A DNA stretch of 64,000 nucleotides from Peribacillus simplex (lineage in GTDB: Bacteria > Bacillota > Bacilli > Bacillales > DSM-1321). Of this stretch, positions 8,220 to 16,527 are shown in pieces. Under the pieces are notes generated by a model, which worked only from the letters and a program-made list of their open reading frames with translations, had not been told where the DNA came from and ran no database searches. Location: contig NZ_CP126106.1 of assembly GCF_030123325.1 (NCBI RefSeq), forward strand, positions 4,678,001 through 4,742,000, read 5' to 3'. Position 1 is the stretch's first letter, and each line of letters opens with the position of its first letter. The translations under genes were made by a program, and so were the position numbers.

Positions 8220-8365
8220 TTACTCCTCGATTTCTTTTTGAAGGGTTCTGGTTATAATCTTTGCTTTAAAGGTCACATTCACTTCCAAATCTCGAATTGC
8301 TGTTCCCGCAGCCAGTTAGACATAATGCAGGTAAGATGAATGTTACGGTTATGGTTTCACCCTGG
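8220..8365 (-). pseudogene. Remnant of gerC (germinant receptor lipoprotein) with the middle deleted
   Basis: One frame has a lipoprotein signal (ITVTFILPALCLTGCGNS, lipobox LTGC), as at the start of GerAC proteins. A second frame, offset by one, continues as DLEVNVTFKAKIITRTLQKE and stops at 8220, which resembles the extreme C terminus of GerAC proteins. About 1 kb of intervening gene is missing, and the likely GTG start is itself out of frame with the signal. It sits exactly where gerC belongs. Confidence 0.65.
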
Positions 8366-8825
8366 ATGCAAATATATCCATTAAAATAATTTGTAATGAA
8401 ATAAAGGGCATGTTTTGAAAAAAGATTATTCATAACATGCCCGCTTACAAAATTACCTTTGCGGGAGCGAAAAGGCTGGTTATCGGGAAACGCTCCCAAT
8501 TGGCATCATGAATCTACACACAAATAACCATTCAATCAAAATTCAATCCCATCTCTTTTCTACGAAATGGGATTTTTATGTTTACCCGAAATATGCTACG
8601 TGTTAAATAAGTGAACTTCCTATTGTTTAAGAAGGATAAGCTTATATTATGTTAAAATTGGAATGTTATTATTTTTGTGCTTGATAAAATGGTAATCATT
8701 ATGGAAGTCACACAATGGCTAATGTAAAAAAGAGTATAAGGCTGCACAGCACATAGATATAAATGATATTGGGGACTTACTTTCAGTTCAGGAGATTCTA
8801 AAGAAATTTTATGGAGGCGATTAAT
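8366..8825. other. Gap with two hairpins, no gene
   Basis: GGGCATGTT and AACATGCCC form a stem at about 8407-8443. A second stem, ATCCCAT (8546-8552) with ATGGGAT (8567-8573) and a T run, could be a terminator on the plus strand. The rest is AT-rich leader for the ybjQ-like gene. I see no coding frame with a ribosome-binding site. The space probably represents lost parts of the ger operon. Confidence 0.5.
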
Positions 8826-9146
8826 GTGTTGGTAGTTACCACAGAAAAAATTGAAGGTTACAAAATTGTAGAAGTAAAAGGACCTACCTTTGGTCTAATT
8901 GTAAGAAGCAGAGGGATTGGCGGCGATATCATGGCAGGGTTGAAATCCCTGGTAGGCGGGGAGATCAAGCAATATACAGCTATGCTTGAAGATTCAAGAA
9001 AAGAAGCTATGGACCGTATGATAAAAAATGCCAATGAAATGGGAGCAAACGCAATTGTCATGATGAGATATGATTCTGGGGAAATCGGTACAAATATGAG
9101 CGAAATTGTTGCATATGGAACCGCCGTCATTGTGGAGAAGATATAA
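8826..9146 (+). CDS. YbjQ-family (UPF0145) protein
   Basis: 106 residues. The start is taken as GTG 8826, 8 nt after GGAGG (8813-8817); the in-frame ATG at 8811 overlaps that ribosome-binding site and adds residues not expected in the family. The sequence LVVTTEKIEGYKIVEVKG at the N terminus and ANEMGANAIVMMRYDS near the end match the YbjQ/UPF0145 fold, which forms pentameric rings and was once named a heavy-metal-binding domain. Function is unknown. Its stop overlaps the next start by one base (TAATG), so the pair is translationally coupled. Confidence 0.88.
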   Translation: MLVVTTEKIEGYKIVEVKGPTFGLIVRSRGIGGDIMAGLKSLVGGEIKQYTAMLEDSRKEAMDRMIKNANEMGANAIVMMRYDSGEIGTNMSEIVAYGTAVIVEKI

Positions 9147-9373
9147 TGAAATTCATCATAGGGTACTATATATTACAAATTGTTATAGTTATCTTATGCA
9201 TTTTACTTGGATACTTTATCTATGATAAACGGTTTAAACGTAATCACGGCGCAAAAGTTCCTGATGGATTTCAATCGACAGATGAAATAAATATAGACCC
9301 TGTGACTGGGGAAAAAACAAGGGTGTATTATAATCCTGATACGGGTGAACGCTTTTATAAAAAGGAAAAATGA
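9146..9373 (+). CDS. Small single-span membrane protein coupled to YbjQ
   Basis: 75 residues: one N-terminal helix (about 3-25, IIGYYILQIVIVILCILLG), then a soluble tail with a repeated motif DPVTGEKTRVYYNPDTGERFYK. The duplicated (D/N)P-(V/D)TGE resembles short beta-turn repeats. It probably anchors a partner, perhaps the YbjQ-like protein, at the membrane; that is inferred from the TAATG overlap only. I do not recognise the family. Confidence 0.75.
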   Translation: MKFIIGYYILQIVIVILCILLGYFIYDKRFKRNHGAKVPDGFQSTDEINIDPVTGEKTRVYYNPDTGERFYKKEK

Positions 9374-9377
9374 TGAT

Positions 9378-9414
9378 AAAAAGCCACGATTTTTACAAAA
9401 ACGCGGCTTTTTAT
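9378..9414 (+). terminator. Terminator of the ybjQ pair
   Basis: AAAAAGCC (9378-9385) pairs with GGCTTTTT (9405-9412) and runs into TTATTTATT. Confidence 0.8.
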
Positions 9415-9494
9415 TTATTGAATCAAATGTAATTCCTAACTTTTGAGCAGGTGTTAATCCTTCGATGAAAAGTTGTCTACATTTTTTTAAGGGT

Positions 9495-9630
9495 TTGTTT
9501 GATTTCTACTCCAGGCACTCGCTTTCCGCGGGCGGTCCGGCAGCCTCCTCGGATCCTTTGCGCCTGCGGGGTCTCCCTTGGACACACTTTTCTAAGCAGG
9601 AGTCTCGTACACCCGCCCCAATCAATTTTT
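9495..9630. repeat. GC-rich interspersed repeat, family B copy 1
   Basis: Contains CTCCAGGCACTCGCTTTCCG, then GGCGGTCCG, CGCCTGCGGGGTCTCCCTT and CTAAGCAGGAGTCTCGTA. The same blocks recur in the same order at 34938-35072. It is much more GC-rich than its surroundings, folds on itself and carries no gene. It shares design and short motifs with the MITE family but not its GGCT ends. Confidence 0.75.
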
Positions 9631-9683
9631 TTAAAATTTAGATAGAACCCCTCGTAACCATACAAGCGATTTTAATAACACAA

Positions 9684-10145
9684 TTATTTTTGCATGACAG
9701 GCTTATAGTGCCCTGGGATGCTTTTGGCTGAAATGGCCAATCGGTTCCAGCCGTTAATCGTGATGATGATGGTCACGAGATCGATATATTGTTTTTCATC
9801 AAAATGAAGGCGGACCCGCTCATACAGTTCATCAGGTACACCGTTTGCAGAAATGGCCGTGACCGCTTCCGTCAATTCCAGCGCTGCCCTTTCCGGTTCA
9901 GAATAGAATGGTGATTCCCGCCAAGCACTCAAGCAGTAAATTCTTTGTTCCGTTTCACCCATTGCCCGGGCATCCTTTGTATGCATATCCAAGCAGTACG
10001 CACAGCCATTGATTTGAGACGCGCGAATTTTAATCAATTCGATTAATTCGCCATCGATTCCCGTTGTTTTTTTGTACTCCTCCAATCCCATCATTAATTT
10101 GACCACTTCCCGATTTGTCTTCATGTAGTTAATGCGTTGTTCCAT
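9684..10145 (-). CDS. AhpD-like carboxymuconolactone decarboxylase-family protein
   Basis: 153 residues from ATG 10145, which has GGAGGAGA 6 nt upstream. The AhpD core is present: INGCAYCLDMHTKDARAMGE carries the CxxC redox pair and the following His. Such proteins are alkylhydroperoxidases or relatives. A consensus ECF41 promoter lies 41-67 nt upstream, and the ECF41 sigma gene itself is at 11695-12570 on the same strand. ECF41 sigma factors are known to be linked to, and to transcribe, exactly this class of gene. The two have been separated by an IS element. Confidence 0.92.
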   Translation of the reverse strand: MEQRINYMKTNREVVKLMMGLEEYKKTTGIDGELIELIKIRASQINGCAYCLDMHTKDARAMGETEQRIYCLSAWRESPFYSEPERAALELTEAVTAISANGVPDELYERVRLHFDEKQYIDLVTIIITINGWNRLAISAKSIPGHYKPVMQK

Positions 10146-10185
10146 GTCTATCTCCTCCATCAAATCTTTTTGGTTACACTTATAA

Positions 10186-10212
10186 GACAAAATGGAGGTT
10201 TGATTTGTGACA
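10186..10212 (-). promoter_or_regulatory. Predicted ECF41-type promoter of the AhpD-like gene
   Basis: On the minus strand TGTCACA (10212-10206), 16 nt, then TGTC (10189-10186). The published ECF41 motif is TGTCACA-N16-CGTC, so only one base differs. It ends 41 nt before the start codon and lies on the gene side of the IS insertion, so it remains usable. Confidence 0.8.
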
Positions 10213-10268
10213 AACAAAAAAGAGAGCCCGTAATGAAGTGAACCCAAAAAGTTAGACACTTTATATAA

Positions 10269-11054
10269 TTAGGCAGCCTTGAGGGCATGAACCCGGTAAT
10301 CTACCGGGCTCATGCCTTTTAATTTTACCTTGATTCGTTGATGATTGTAGTAATGGATATATTCTTCTAGTTCTTGTTTGAAATGCTCCATGCTTTCAAA
10401 TTCTTGAAGATAGAGTAATTCGGATTTTAATAAGCCAAAGAAGTTTTCAATGACCGCATTATCGAGACAATTTCCTTTGCGGGACATGCTTTGTGTAATG
10501 TTATGTCTTTTCAAATCATGCGAGTATTGTTTCATCTGATAATGCCAGCCCTGATCTGAATGGAGAATGGGTGAATCTTTCGATTCCAAGCGATCAAAGG
10601 CTTTATCCAGCATTTTGGAAACGAGCGGATAAACAGGCCGAGATTCGATATTATAGGCGATGATTTCACCATTAAACAAATCAAGAATGGCCGATAAGTA
10701 TAGTTTCTCCCCAGCTAGATGGAATTCGGTGACGTCTGTCACCCATTTTTCATTGGACTTTGCCGCCTTGAAATCACGTGCTAGAATGTTGGGCGCAATC
10801 TTGCCGATGTTCCCTTTGTACGAACGGTATTTCTTCATGCGAACCAATGACTTCAATCCTAGTTCATTCATCAATCGGAGAACTGTTTTATGATTGATGC
10901 GAGCACCTCGGTTACGTAATTCTAGGGTGATACGCCGATACCCATAACGCCCTTTATGCGTATGGAAAATCTCTTTGATAAGTGATTTAATTTCTGTGTA
11001 TTTATCCTCACGCCCGAAGGCGTTTACCCAATAATAGTACGTACTCCGTGCCAT
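10269..11054 (-). CDS. IS3-family transposase, orfB (DDE integrase domain)
   Basis: 261 residues from the first ATG; the frame is open upstream into orfA (to about 11120), so the natural product is an OrfAB fusion. The HTH_21 region (THKGRYGYRRITLELR) is followed by the rve core: first Asp in WVTDVTEFHLAG, second in LHSDQGWHYQ, and the catalytic Glu in NAVIENFFGLLKSELLY. All three catalytic residues are present, so the enzyme looks competent. Confidence 0.93.
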   Translation of the reverse strand: MARSTYYYWVNAFGREDKYTEIKSLIKEIFHTHKGRYGYRRITLELRNRGARINHKTVLRLMNELGLKSLVRMKKYRSYKGNIGKIAPNILARDFKAAKSNEKWVTDVTEFHLAGEKLYLSAILDLFNGEIIAYNIESRPVYPLVSKMLDKAFDRLESKDSPILHSDQGWHYQMKQYSHDLKRHNITQSMSRKGNCLDNAVIENFFGLLKSELLYLQEFESMEHFKQELEEYIHYYNHQRIKVKLKGMSPVDYRVHALKAA

Positions 11055-11107
11055 TTTAGAAATGGATAGAAGCAGATTTAAATCAAATTGTTTCCTTAGT
11101 TCATGGA

Positions 11108-11617
11108 CTACTTTCGCTTTTTCTTTCTTTGTAAGGCTTCCTTTTCTTGAACTAAGGCATTCAACTTTTTTAGATAGGCATTCTCTGCACGTAAGTATTC
11201 TAATTCGGCAAGAAGTGCTTCTTGAGAGCCATTAGCTGGCGATGTTTTCTTGGTTTCTTTTTTCATGGATAGACGCCCCTTTTTCTTTGGTTTAAGGGCG
11301 TCTATACCGCCTTCCTTAAACTGATTTGCCCAATTCAAAAGTGTAGAATCGGAAGGAAGGTTATAGTGTACAGCGGTCTCGTTGATCGATGCCCCATATT
11401 CGTTCATATATTTAAGTACCTCTAGTTTAAAGGGCAGAGTGTAATTTGTATAGGATGAAGCAAGTCCTTCCATCCCATGTTTTAGATAGCGAGCGACCCA
11501 TCTTTTCAGAGGGGATAAACCTACATTTCTTTCTTGTGCAATGGATTTATAGGATTTTTTTCCTTCTAAGTACTCTAAAACTGCATGTAATTTTTCGTCT
11601 ATCGTATATTTAGTCAA
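11108..11617 (-). CDS. IS3-family transposase, orfA (helix-turn-helix)
   Basis: 169 residues if started at TTG 11617, 8 nt after GGAGGTG. It has two helix-turn-helix units (KSYKSIAQERNVGLSPLKRW and ASINETAVHYNLPSDSTLL) and a leucine-zipper-like tail (LLAELEYLRAENAYLKKL). The gene ends in an A-rich stretch containing GAAAAAG, a plausible slippery site for the -1 frameshift that fuses it to orfB. Confidence 0.9.
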   Translation of the reverse strand: MTKYTIDEKLHAVLEYLEGKKSYKSIAQERNVGLSPLKRWVARYLKHGMEGLASSYTNYTLPFKLEVLKYMNEYGASINETAVHYNLPSDSTLLNWANQFKEGGIDALKPKKKGRLSMKKETKKTSPANGSQEALLAELEYLRAENAYLKKLNALVQEKEALQRKKKRK

Positions 11618-11694
11618 AAAAACTGCACCTCCAATTGTTAGATGTTGTCTAACAATTGGGGTGCAGTTCATAATCGAGCCCTCAGTCTACCCTA

Positions 11695-12570
11695 TTAAGG
11701 AACAGGAATATGTTTTAATTTATCGGGATTGGTAACAATAAAGATTTTTCGGATATTTTTTTGTTTTGAATCCAATTCAAAGCAGATGACTTTGACTGGC
11801 TTCCCGTCTTTCACTTGCAAGATTCCTTCCTGACCATTGACCATCACCGGAAGAAGTTCTCCTATGAAACTTCCTTTAGCAGAAATTCCTTTAAGAAAGG
11901 AGGATACGCGCTGTTTGTTTACAATCGGATTTAGTGCAGAACGCACTTTTCCTCCGCCGTCAGTAACAAGGACAACATCTTCTGTAAGGATATCCAAAAA
12001 CTCCTCAATGCTTCCTGTCGTAGATGCTTTTATGAATTTTTTTGCCAAAAGATCGACATGTTTCGTATCCTCCGGATGGACTGGCAGATCATTCTGTAAT
12101 TTCCGCTTAGCCCGGCTATAGATCTTTCTGCAGTTCACTTCATTCTTTTCCAGCATTTCGGCAATATCTTCATAGCTGTAAGCGAATGCTTCTCTAAGCA
12201 CGAAAACCGCTCTTTCAACAGGTGAAAGCTGTTCCAGCAAAACGAGGAAGGCATATGCAACCGTTTCATCCGTTACAACCTTATCTAAAGGCTGCTCTGT
12301 TTCGTTTACCCGAGGTTCAGGCAGCCAAGGTCCTGTGTAAACCTCTCTTCTCTTACGGGCTGAATTTAAAAAGTTCAGACAGCGATTTGTCGTCATTTTC
12401 GCAAGATATGCTTTCATGTCCTTAATTTGTTCGGTATCAAGCTTAAGCTGCAGGAATAAATCATGAACGATATCTTCTGCGTCGGTAACCGATCCAAGCA
12501 TCCGGTATGCGATGGAAAAAAGAAAAGGTTGATATGTCTTATATAATGCATCCAACTCCACTTGCTTCAC
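11695..12570 (-). CDS. ECF41-group sigma factor with fused SnoaL-like regulatory domain (SigJ type)
   Basis: 291 residues from GTG 12570. Sigma region 2 is YQPFLFSIAYRMLGSVTDAEDIVHDLFLQ at about residues 14-42; region 4 is PVERAVFVLREAFAYSYEDIAEML near 115-140. From about residue 170 a SnoaL_2-like domain replaces an anti-sigma factor (AKKFIKASTTGSIEEFLDILTEDVVLVTDGGGK), including a DGGGK loop typical of ECF41. This fused domain is known to modulate activity in the group. Its likely target, the AhpD-like gene, is downstream beyond an IS element. Confidence 0.93.
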   Translation of the reverse strand: MKQVELDALYKTYQPFLFSIAYRMLGSVTDAEDIVHDLFLQLKLDTEQIKDMKAYLAKMTTNRCLNFLNSARKRREVYTGPWLPEPRVNETEQPLDKVVTDETVAYAFLVLLEQLSPVERAVFVLREAFAYSYEDIAEMLEKNEVNCRKIYSRAKRKLQNDLPVHPEDTKHVDLLAKKFIKASTTGSIEEFLDILTEDVVLVTDGGGKVRSALNPIVNKQRVSSFLKGISAKGSFIGELLPVMVNGQEGILQVKDGKPVKVICFELDSKQKNIRKIFIVTNPDKLKHIPVP

Positions 12571-12681
12571 CCATTTTCTATCAAATTCGTTTTTTGAGAT
12601 ATATGACCCTTTCCATAACTATTCTCTAAACCAATCATTTATCCTTCTTCACCTGGTTTAAAGCAGTCATTCAAACAACAT

Positions 12682-12705
12682 AAAAAAGAGCAGCAAGGGC
12701 TGCTC
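12682..12705 (-). terminator. Terminator of the lipoprotein gene
   Basis: Stem GAGCAGC (12688-12694) with GCTGCTC (12699-12705); on the minus strand six T residues follow. CAGACTGTAGACAA, a motif also found at 16722 and in altered form near 55413, abuts it. Confidence 0.75.
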
Positions 12706-12752
12706 CCAGACTGTAGACAAAATCGATGATCATTTCCAATTTCAGCTCATGA

Positions 12753-13451
12753 TCAAGGTGCTTCATACCATACGATATCATCAAACATTTTTACAACCCG
12801 CGGTATGAAGCCTTCTTCATATTCTTCCGGGTATTGAACGATCGCATAGTAAACCCGGTCGCCATGTTGAAAAACCGACACTGTACCTAATATTGAATAA
12901 TTACTGCCCTTCTGACTAATGTCAAATTCGACCTCGGACCAATCAAATCGGTTGGGCGCATTATCAGGTCGCTGTTTAATCTCAAAATCGTTGCTTATCA
13001 CAACTTCCCTCGCAAACTCCTCTTGTTCTTCTATTGTCGCATTCGTACCCTCTTTGGAAAATATCTGAACTTTGGCATCCTCATTTCTCTTGCCTGCAAA
13101 ATTTGCAAAAACAATCATTGCATCTCCTTCACCGGAACTAGCCTCTTCAACGACCATGTCATCCACGATGTAGGTTGAGAATCCCAATGCCTGACTATGA
13201 TGAAGCGTGAATTGAAATGATTCTTCCATACCTTCTAATATGATCCTATCCGTTTTCGTAGTTGGCCGATCTTTTGTCGGATCGACCGATTCACCTGGAG
13301 GATTTTCAGCTTGTTCGTCGGTTTGCTTAGGATTATCATTTGGCTTTTCTGAAATTGGTGGAGATTCCTTATTTTCCTCCTGGACTCCTTTACAAGCACT
13401 AAGTCCTGTTACAAAAAAAACGGCTGCCAAAATCAACAATATCTTTTTCAT
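12753..13451 (-). CDS. Predicted lipoprotein of unknown function
   Basis: 232 residues. A lipoprotein signal peptide (KKILLILAAVFFVTG then lipobox LSAC) places Cys20 at the membrane surface. A disordered Pro/Glu/Lys/Asp-rich linker covers about residues 22-65. The rest is a compact domain starting FQFTLHHSQALGFSTYIVDDM and ending PRVVKMFDDIVWYEAP. Gene-by-itself context gives no role, and I do not recognise the domain. Confidence 0.85.
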   Translation of the reverse strand: MKKILLILAAVFFVTGLSACKGVQEENKESPPISEKPNDNPKQTDEQAENPPGESVDPTKDRPTTKTDRIILEGMEESFQFTLHHSQALGFSTYIVDDMVVEEASSGEGDAMIVFANFAGKRNEDAKVQIFSKEGTNATIEEQEEFAREVVISNDFEIKQRPDNAPNRFDWSEVEFDISQKGSNYSILGTVSVFQHGDRVYYAIVQYPEEYEEGFIPRVVKMFDDIVWYEAP

Positions 13452-13589
13452 TGGAACCCTCTTTTCATGTGTTTTAACAAATTATTATACGGTCCCACAT
13501 GAAAAAAAGTTACACTATGCCTCTTTGCAAGTATCAGACTTAAAATGATTGATGCTGCACTCTTTCCGAAAAGAAAATATGAAATTGAT

Positions 13590-13722
13590 TCATTTACTAA
13601 CTTTAAGGAAATCGTTTTCAACAGTTAACGCTTCACGCATCCGTAAGCCATCGACATTAATACGGGCTTGCCGGAAATAAAGTTCCCTAATCGAGATCAG
13701 GAGTCCTTTGATGCGTCCATAT
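13590..13722 (-). pseudogene. Possible gene relic next to a MITE
   Basis: A 44-codon open frame without start or ribosome-binding site ends ARINVDGLRMREALTV then a short tail and TGA at 13590. The composition looks protein-like, but I cannot name a family. It abuts MITE copy 1. It may be the end of a lost gene or chance. Confidence 0.2.
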
Positions 13723-13739
13723 CTTTATTCAACTAAACT

Positions 13740-13948
13740 ACTCGATAGATAAGATTGTTGTTTTTAAAACGAAACGATAAGGTTGATTGGAGCGGAAGTG
13801 CGAGACTCCTGCGGGAGCAGCGGGATAGGTGAGACCCCACAGGCGTTCACGCCGAGGAGGCTCACCGGCCGCCCCGAAGCGAGCATTGGAGGGAAATCAA
13901 CCACACCGCATTACTTATTGAATAGCAACAAAGTATGCGAAAACAGCC
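13740..13948 (+). mobile_element. MITE copy 1 (left end damaged)
   Basis: About 200 bp matching the other copies from GATTGTTGTTTTTAAAACGA to GCGAAAACAGCC. The left terminal repeat (GGCTCTTTTCG in intact copies) has diverged, and no target duplication can be read. It probably represents an old insertion. Confidence 0.8.
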
Positions 13949-13970
13949 TAATGTAAAGAATCGCACGTTC

Positions 13971-13994
13971 AAAAGGCCGCCAATTGGCGGCCTT
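13971..13994 (-). terminator. Terminator, perfect 9-bp stem
   Basis: AAGGCCGCC (13973-13981) pairs with GGCGGCCTT (13986-13994), loop AATT, and TTTT follows on the minus strand. It serves the small gene at 14056-14232. Confidence 0.75.
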
Positions 13995-14055
13995 CATAAC
14001 TTCCCTTGCCTTATATATACTAATTGAAAAATAAATGTTTATGTATCGTTTATGG

Positions 14056-14232
14056 TTAAGATCCAATGCTCTGTTCTACTGCAGTATCCCAACTAGGAAA
14101 ATAATACAATGCATTTTTCATTAACTCCGGATCTGACTTCTTTACCTCTTTCTTTCGAGGTGTCTTCCCTTCTTTTTTTACTAATTCAGAAATTTGATTC
14201 ACGACTTCTTCAACACTCATATTTACTTCCAT
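14056..14232 (-). CDS. 58-residue protein resembling a single HNH-associated repeat
   Basis: ATG 14232 lies 7 nt after AAGGAGGG. The sequence GKTPRKKEVKKSDPELMKNALYYFPSWDTAVEQS fits the pattern of homing-endonuclease-associated repeats (G-x-TP-x-x-x-E, then x-FxSWxxAxxx), which bind DNA in tandem arrays. Here a single unit stands alone with no nuclease nearby. It might bind DNA as a dimer or be a remnant. Family assignment is from pattern alone. Confidence 0.6.
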   Translation of the reverse strand: MEVNMSVEEVVNQISELVKKEGKTPRKKEVKKSDPELMKNALYYFPSWDTAVEQSIGS

Positions 14233-14377
14233 CTTTGTTCCCTCCTTTTTGCTATTATTTATATATTTTCCCAATTGATGAAAAGTAATACAAATTTTCT
14301 TTTGCTAAACAACCAGTTTAGTTTAAGAAGGGAATTTTTTCTTTAATTTGACTGTATGATAATTGAAATCATCGTAC

Positions 14378-14413
14378 AGACAAAAAGCCAACGAAATCGT
14401 TGGCTTTTTGTCT
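14378..14413 (-). terminator. Strong terminator of the LysR gene
   Basis: A 16-bp perfect stem, 14378-14393 with 14398-14413, with T-rich flanks. It lies about 90 nt after the LysR stop on the minus strand. Confidence 0.85.
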
Positions 14414-14505
14414 AAATCATTCACAAATGCTTTTCCAAGTTATCGTTAGATTCACCTAATAATCGGTTTCAGCGATCCCCCATCATTCTATGTAAAGAAT
14501 ATGTT

Positions 14506-15402
14506 TCATATTAGCTCAGGAGTGGTTCCAGGATTTTGCTTAAAACGGCTGTCATGATGAGCTTCGATGGTTTGTAGGAAGCTTTTCATGGAGTTTGTCA
14601 TATAAGCATCTTTCCGGTGAATGAAGACCGTCGAGATATTGCCGTATTCTTCCGGAATTGCATGCACGTGCACGTTTTCATGGTCTGCAAGGTGATTTAC
14701 CGCTGAATGGGGTACGAGGGTAATGCCAAGGCCGAGTGTTACGCTGGTTAGGATCGTTTCCAATACATTGAACTCCATGATCCTTTTGGGCATCACTTCT
14801 TCCTCTTTCAGCCATTGTTCCAGTTTAGAGCGATAGCCACAGCCCTGACTGAATACTAAAAATGGTTCTGTAATCATTTCTTCAAGGTTAAATGTTTCAT
14901 TTCTTGTAACTAATACAAGTTTTTCTGTACACACATCGTATGGCTGAATGAGCGGATGTTTAATCGGTCCTGTAACAAAAGCGCCATCCAGCCTATGTTC
15001 GATGACATCTTTAATTAAATCCTCGGTTATCCCCGCCTTTATGGATAAATCGACATTGGGATACTGTTTATAATAAGAGGCTAGAATCCTGGGAAGATCG
15101 CTGACCGTTTCAACTGTACCGATGTTCAATATCCCTGTAGGTGTTTCACTATCCAGGAATACTTGCTTGAGCTCTTCCACATCAAGCAAAATTTTGTTTA
15201 CATACTCAAGCATTTTTCTAGCCTCTGCAGTTAAAGACATGCCTCGTTTATGCCGATTGAATAAAGGCGTCCGTAACTCCTGCTCTAAATGCTTAATCCT
15301 TGCCGTTACATTGGATTGGACGTAATTCAATTCAACAGCCGCCTTACTTACGCTGCCATATTTAGCGACGCACTGGAATATTTGCAAATCCCGCATTTCC
15401 AT
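14506..15402 (-). CDS. LysR-family transcriptional regulator
   Basis: 298 residues. The winged helix-turn-helix is at the N terminus (RDLQIFQCVAKYGSVSKAAVELNYVQSNVTARIKHLE), followed by the substrate-binding-like effector domain (TGILNIGTVETVSDLPRIL, LDGAFVTGPIKHPLI). ATG 15402 has GGGGGG 7 nt upstream. It is divergent from the EamA transporter gene, and the shared 134-bp gap has two dyads, the usual LysR arrangement for autoregulation plus activation of the neighbour. The co-inducer is unknown. Confidence 0.92.
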   Translation of the reverse strand: MEMRDLQIFQCVAKYGSVSKAAVELNYVQSNVTARIKHLEQELRTPLFNRHKRGMSLTAEARKMLEYVNKILLDVEELKQVFLDSETPTGILNIGTVETVSDLPRILASYYKQYPNVDLSIKAGITEDLIKDVIEHRLDGAFVTGPIKHPLIQPYDVCTEKLVLVTRNETFNLEEMITEPFLVFSQGCGYRSKLEQWLKEEEVMPKRIMEFNVLETILTSVTLGLGITLVPHSAVNHLADHENVHVHAIPEEYGNISTVFIHRKDAYMTNSMKSFLQTIEAHHDSRFKQNPGTTPELI

Positions 15403-15425
15403 AAAAGTGCCCCCCTATCTCAACT

Positions 15426-15486
15426 ATCATTAATAATGATGATTATATTCATTTTAAGTCATTTTACATGATAATGACTTTATCAT
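15426..15486. promoter_or_regulatory. Two dyads in the LysR / EamA intergenic region
   Basis: ATCATTAATAATGAT (15426-15440) is a 7-1-7 palindrome. ATGATAATGACTTTATCAT (15468-15486) is a 7-5-7 palindrome. They lie between divergent starts at 15402 and 15537 and have the size and AT-richness of LysR recognition and activation sites. Confidence 0.6.
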
Positions 15487-15536
15487 AAGGTGTGTATAGG
15501 AATTTAATCAATCATTATTTTTGAGAGGAAGCTTTT

Positions 15537-16517
15537 ATGAAAAAAAATCAAGTTTTAATCGGTGCACTTTTATGTTTGACAGCCAGCATTTCTTGGGGAG
15601 CGATGTTTCCAGTTGCAGAAAGGGCCTTAATGTATATTGATCCTTTTTATTTCTCTTTTCTTCGATATTTGGCTGTTAGCGTAATTTTAGCGATATTGCT
15701 TTTAATTAAAGAAGGGAAGAAGGCCTTTAGCCTGGAAGGGAAAGGAAAGAAATTATTGTTTTTTGGAACGATGGCGTTCACTGTATACAACTTTCTCATT
15801 TTCGCAGGTCAAGACTTACTGGGACATAACGGGGTGATTGTCGCTTCCATCATGGAATCATTAATGCCCATGATTTCAATCTTGATAATGTGGGTTTTCA
15901 AAAATGCCAGACCGATGAAGTATACCATCGCCAGCATGTTCATTGCCTTGATAGGGGCCATTCTTGTCATTACCAATGGCGACATATCATTCCTATTTTT
16001 ATTGAAAGATAGCCTCATCCCTATCCTTTTCATTCTCATCGGGGTTATAGGCTGGGTTATATATACGATGGGCGGCGACCAATTTAATGGATGGTCAACA
16101 CTTCGCTATTCGACTTTAACGTGCATCTTAGGAACTGCAGTATCAGCAATCATAACATTCCTCGCAACTGCAATGGGCCTGTCTGTCCCTACAGCAGAAG
16201 TTATGCAATCCATTTATGGCGAAATGATTTTCATGATTATTTTCCCCGGAGCCATTGCCCTTTTAAGCTGGAATTTAGGCATTAAACTTTTAACGCCGAT
16301 CAATGGAATCCTATTTATCAATTTAGTTCCAATAACAACGTTGGTCATCATTTTTATCCAAGGAAAATCACTAACATCATCCGAATTACTGGGAACTTTT
16401 TTAGTGATATATGCATTGATTCAAAACAATTATTATCAAAGAAAAAACTTGCCTTCCCGAGTCGAGAAAATGAATCCGGAAAAGAATCATTTAATTGAAG
16501 GTACACAACATCAATAG
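15537..16517 (+). CDS. EamA/DMT-family transporter
   Basis: 326 residues with ten predicted helices in two EamA halves: SWGAMFPVAERALMYIDPFYFSFLRYLAV in the first and TPINGILFINLVPITTLVI in the second. ATG 15537 has GAGAGGAAG upstream. Members export amino acids, metabolites or drugs. The divergent LysR regulator probably controls it. The C-terminal 30 residues are polar and cytoplasmic. Confidence 0.92.
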   Translation: MKKNQVLIGALLCLTASISWGAMFPVAERALMYIDPFYFSFLRYLAVSVILAILLLIKEGKKAFSLEGKGKKLLFFGTMAFTVYNFLIFAGQDLLGHNGVIVASIMESLMPMISILIMWVFKNARPMKYTIASMFIALIGAILVITNGDISFLFLLKDSLIPILFILIGVIGWVIYTMGGDQFNGWSTLRYSTLTCILGTAVSAIITFLATAMGLSVPTAEVMQSIYGEMIFMIIFPGAIALLSWNLGIKLLTPINGILFINLVPITTLVIIFIQGKSLTSSELLGTFLVIYALIQNNYYQRKNLPSRVEKMNPEKNHLIEGTQHQ

Positions 16518-16527
16518 GAGGGCAACG

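Larger units (their letters stand above)
10234..11670 (-). mobile_element. Complete IS3-family (IS150-group-like) insertion sequence
   Basis: 1437 bp. The imperfect terminal inverted repeats are about 26 bp, beginning TGAAGTGAACCCA on the left and TGAACTGCACCCC on the right and both running to GTTAGACA. A 3-bp target duplication TAA flanks it at 10231-10233 and 11671-11673. Two overlapping frames, orfA and orfB, form the usual frameshifted transposase. Both frames are intact, so it may be active. Its right end contains a self-complementary hairpin that recurs as a relic at 33273-33326. Confidence 0.93.
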
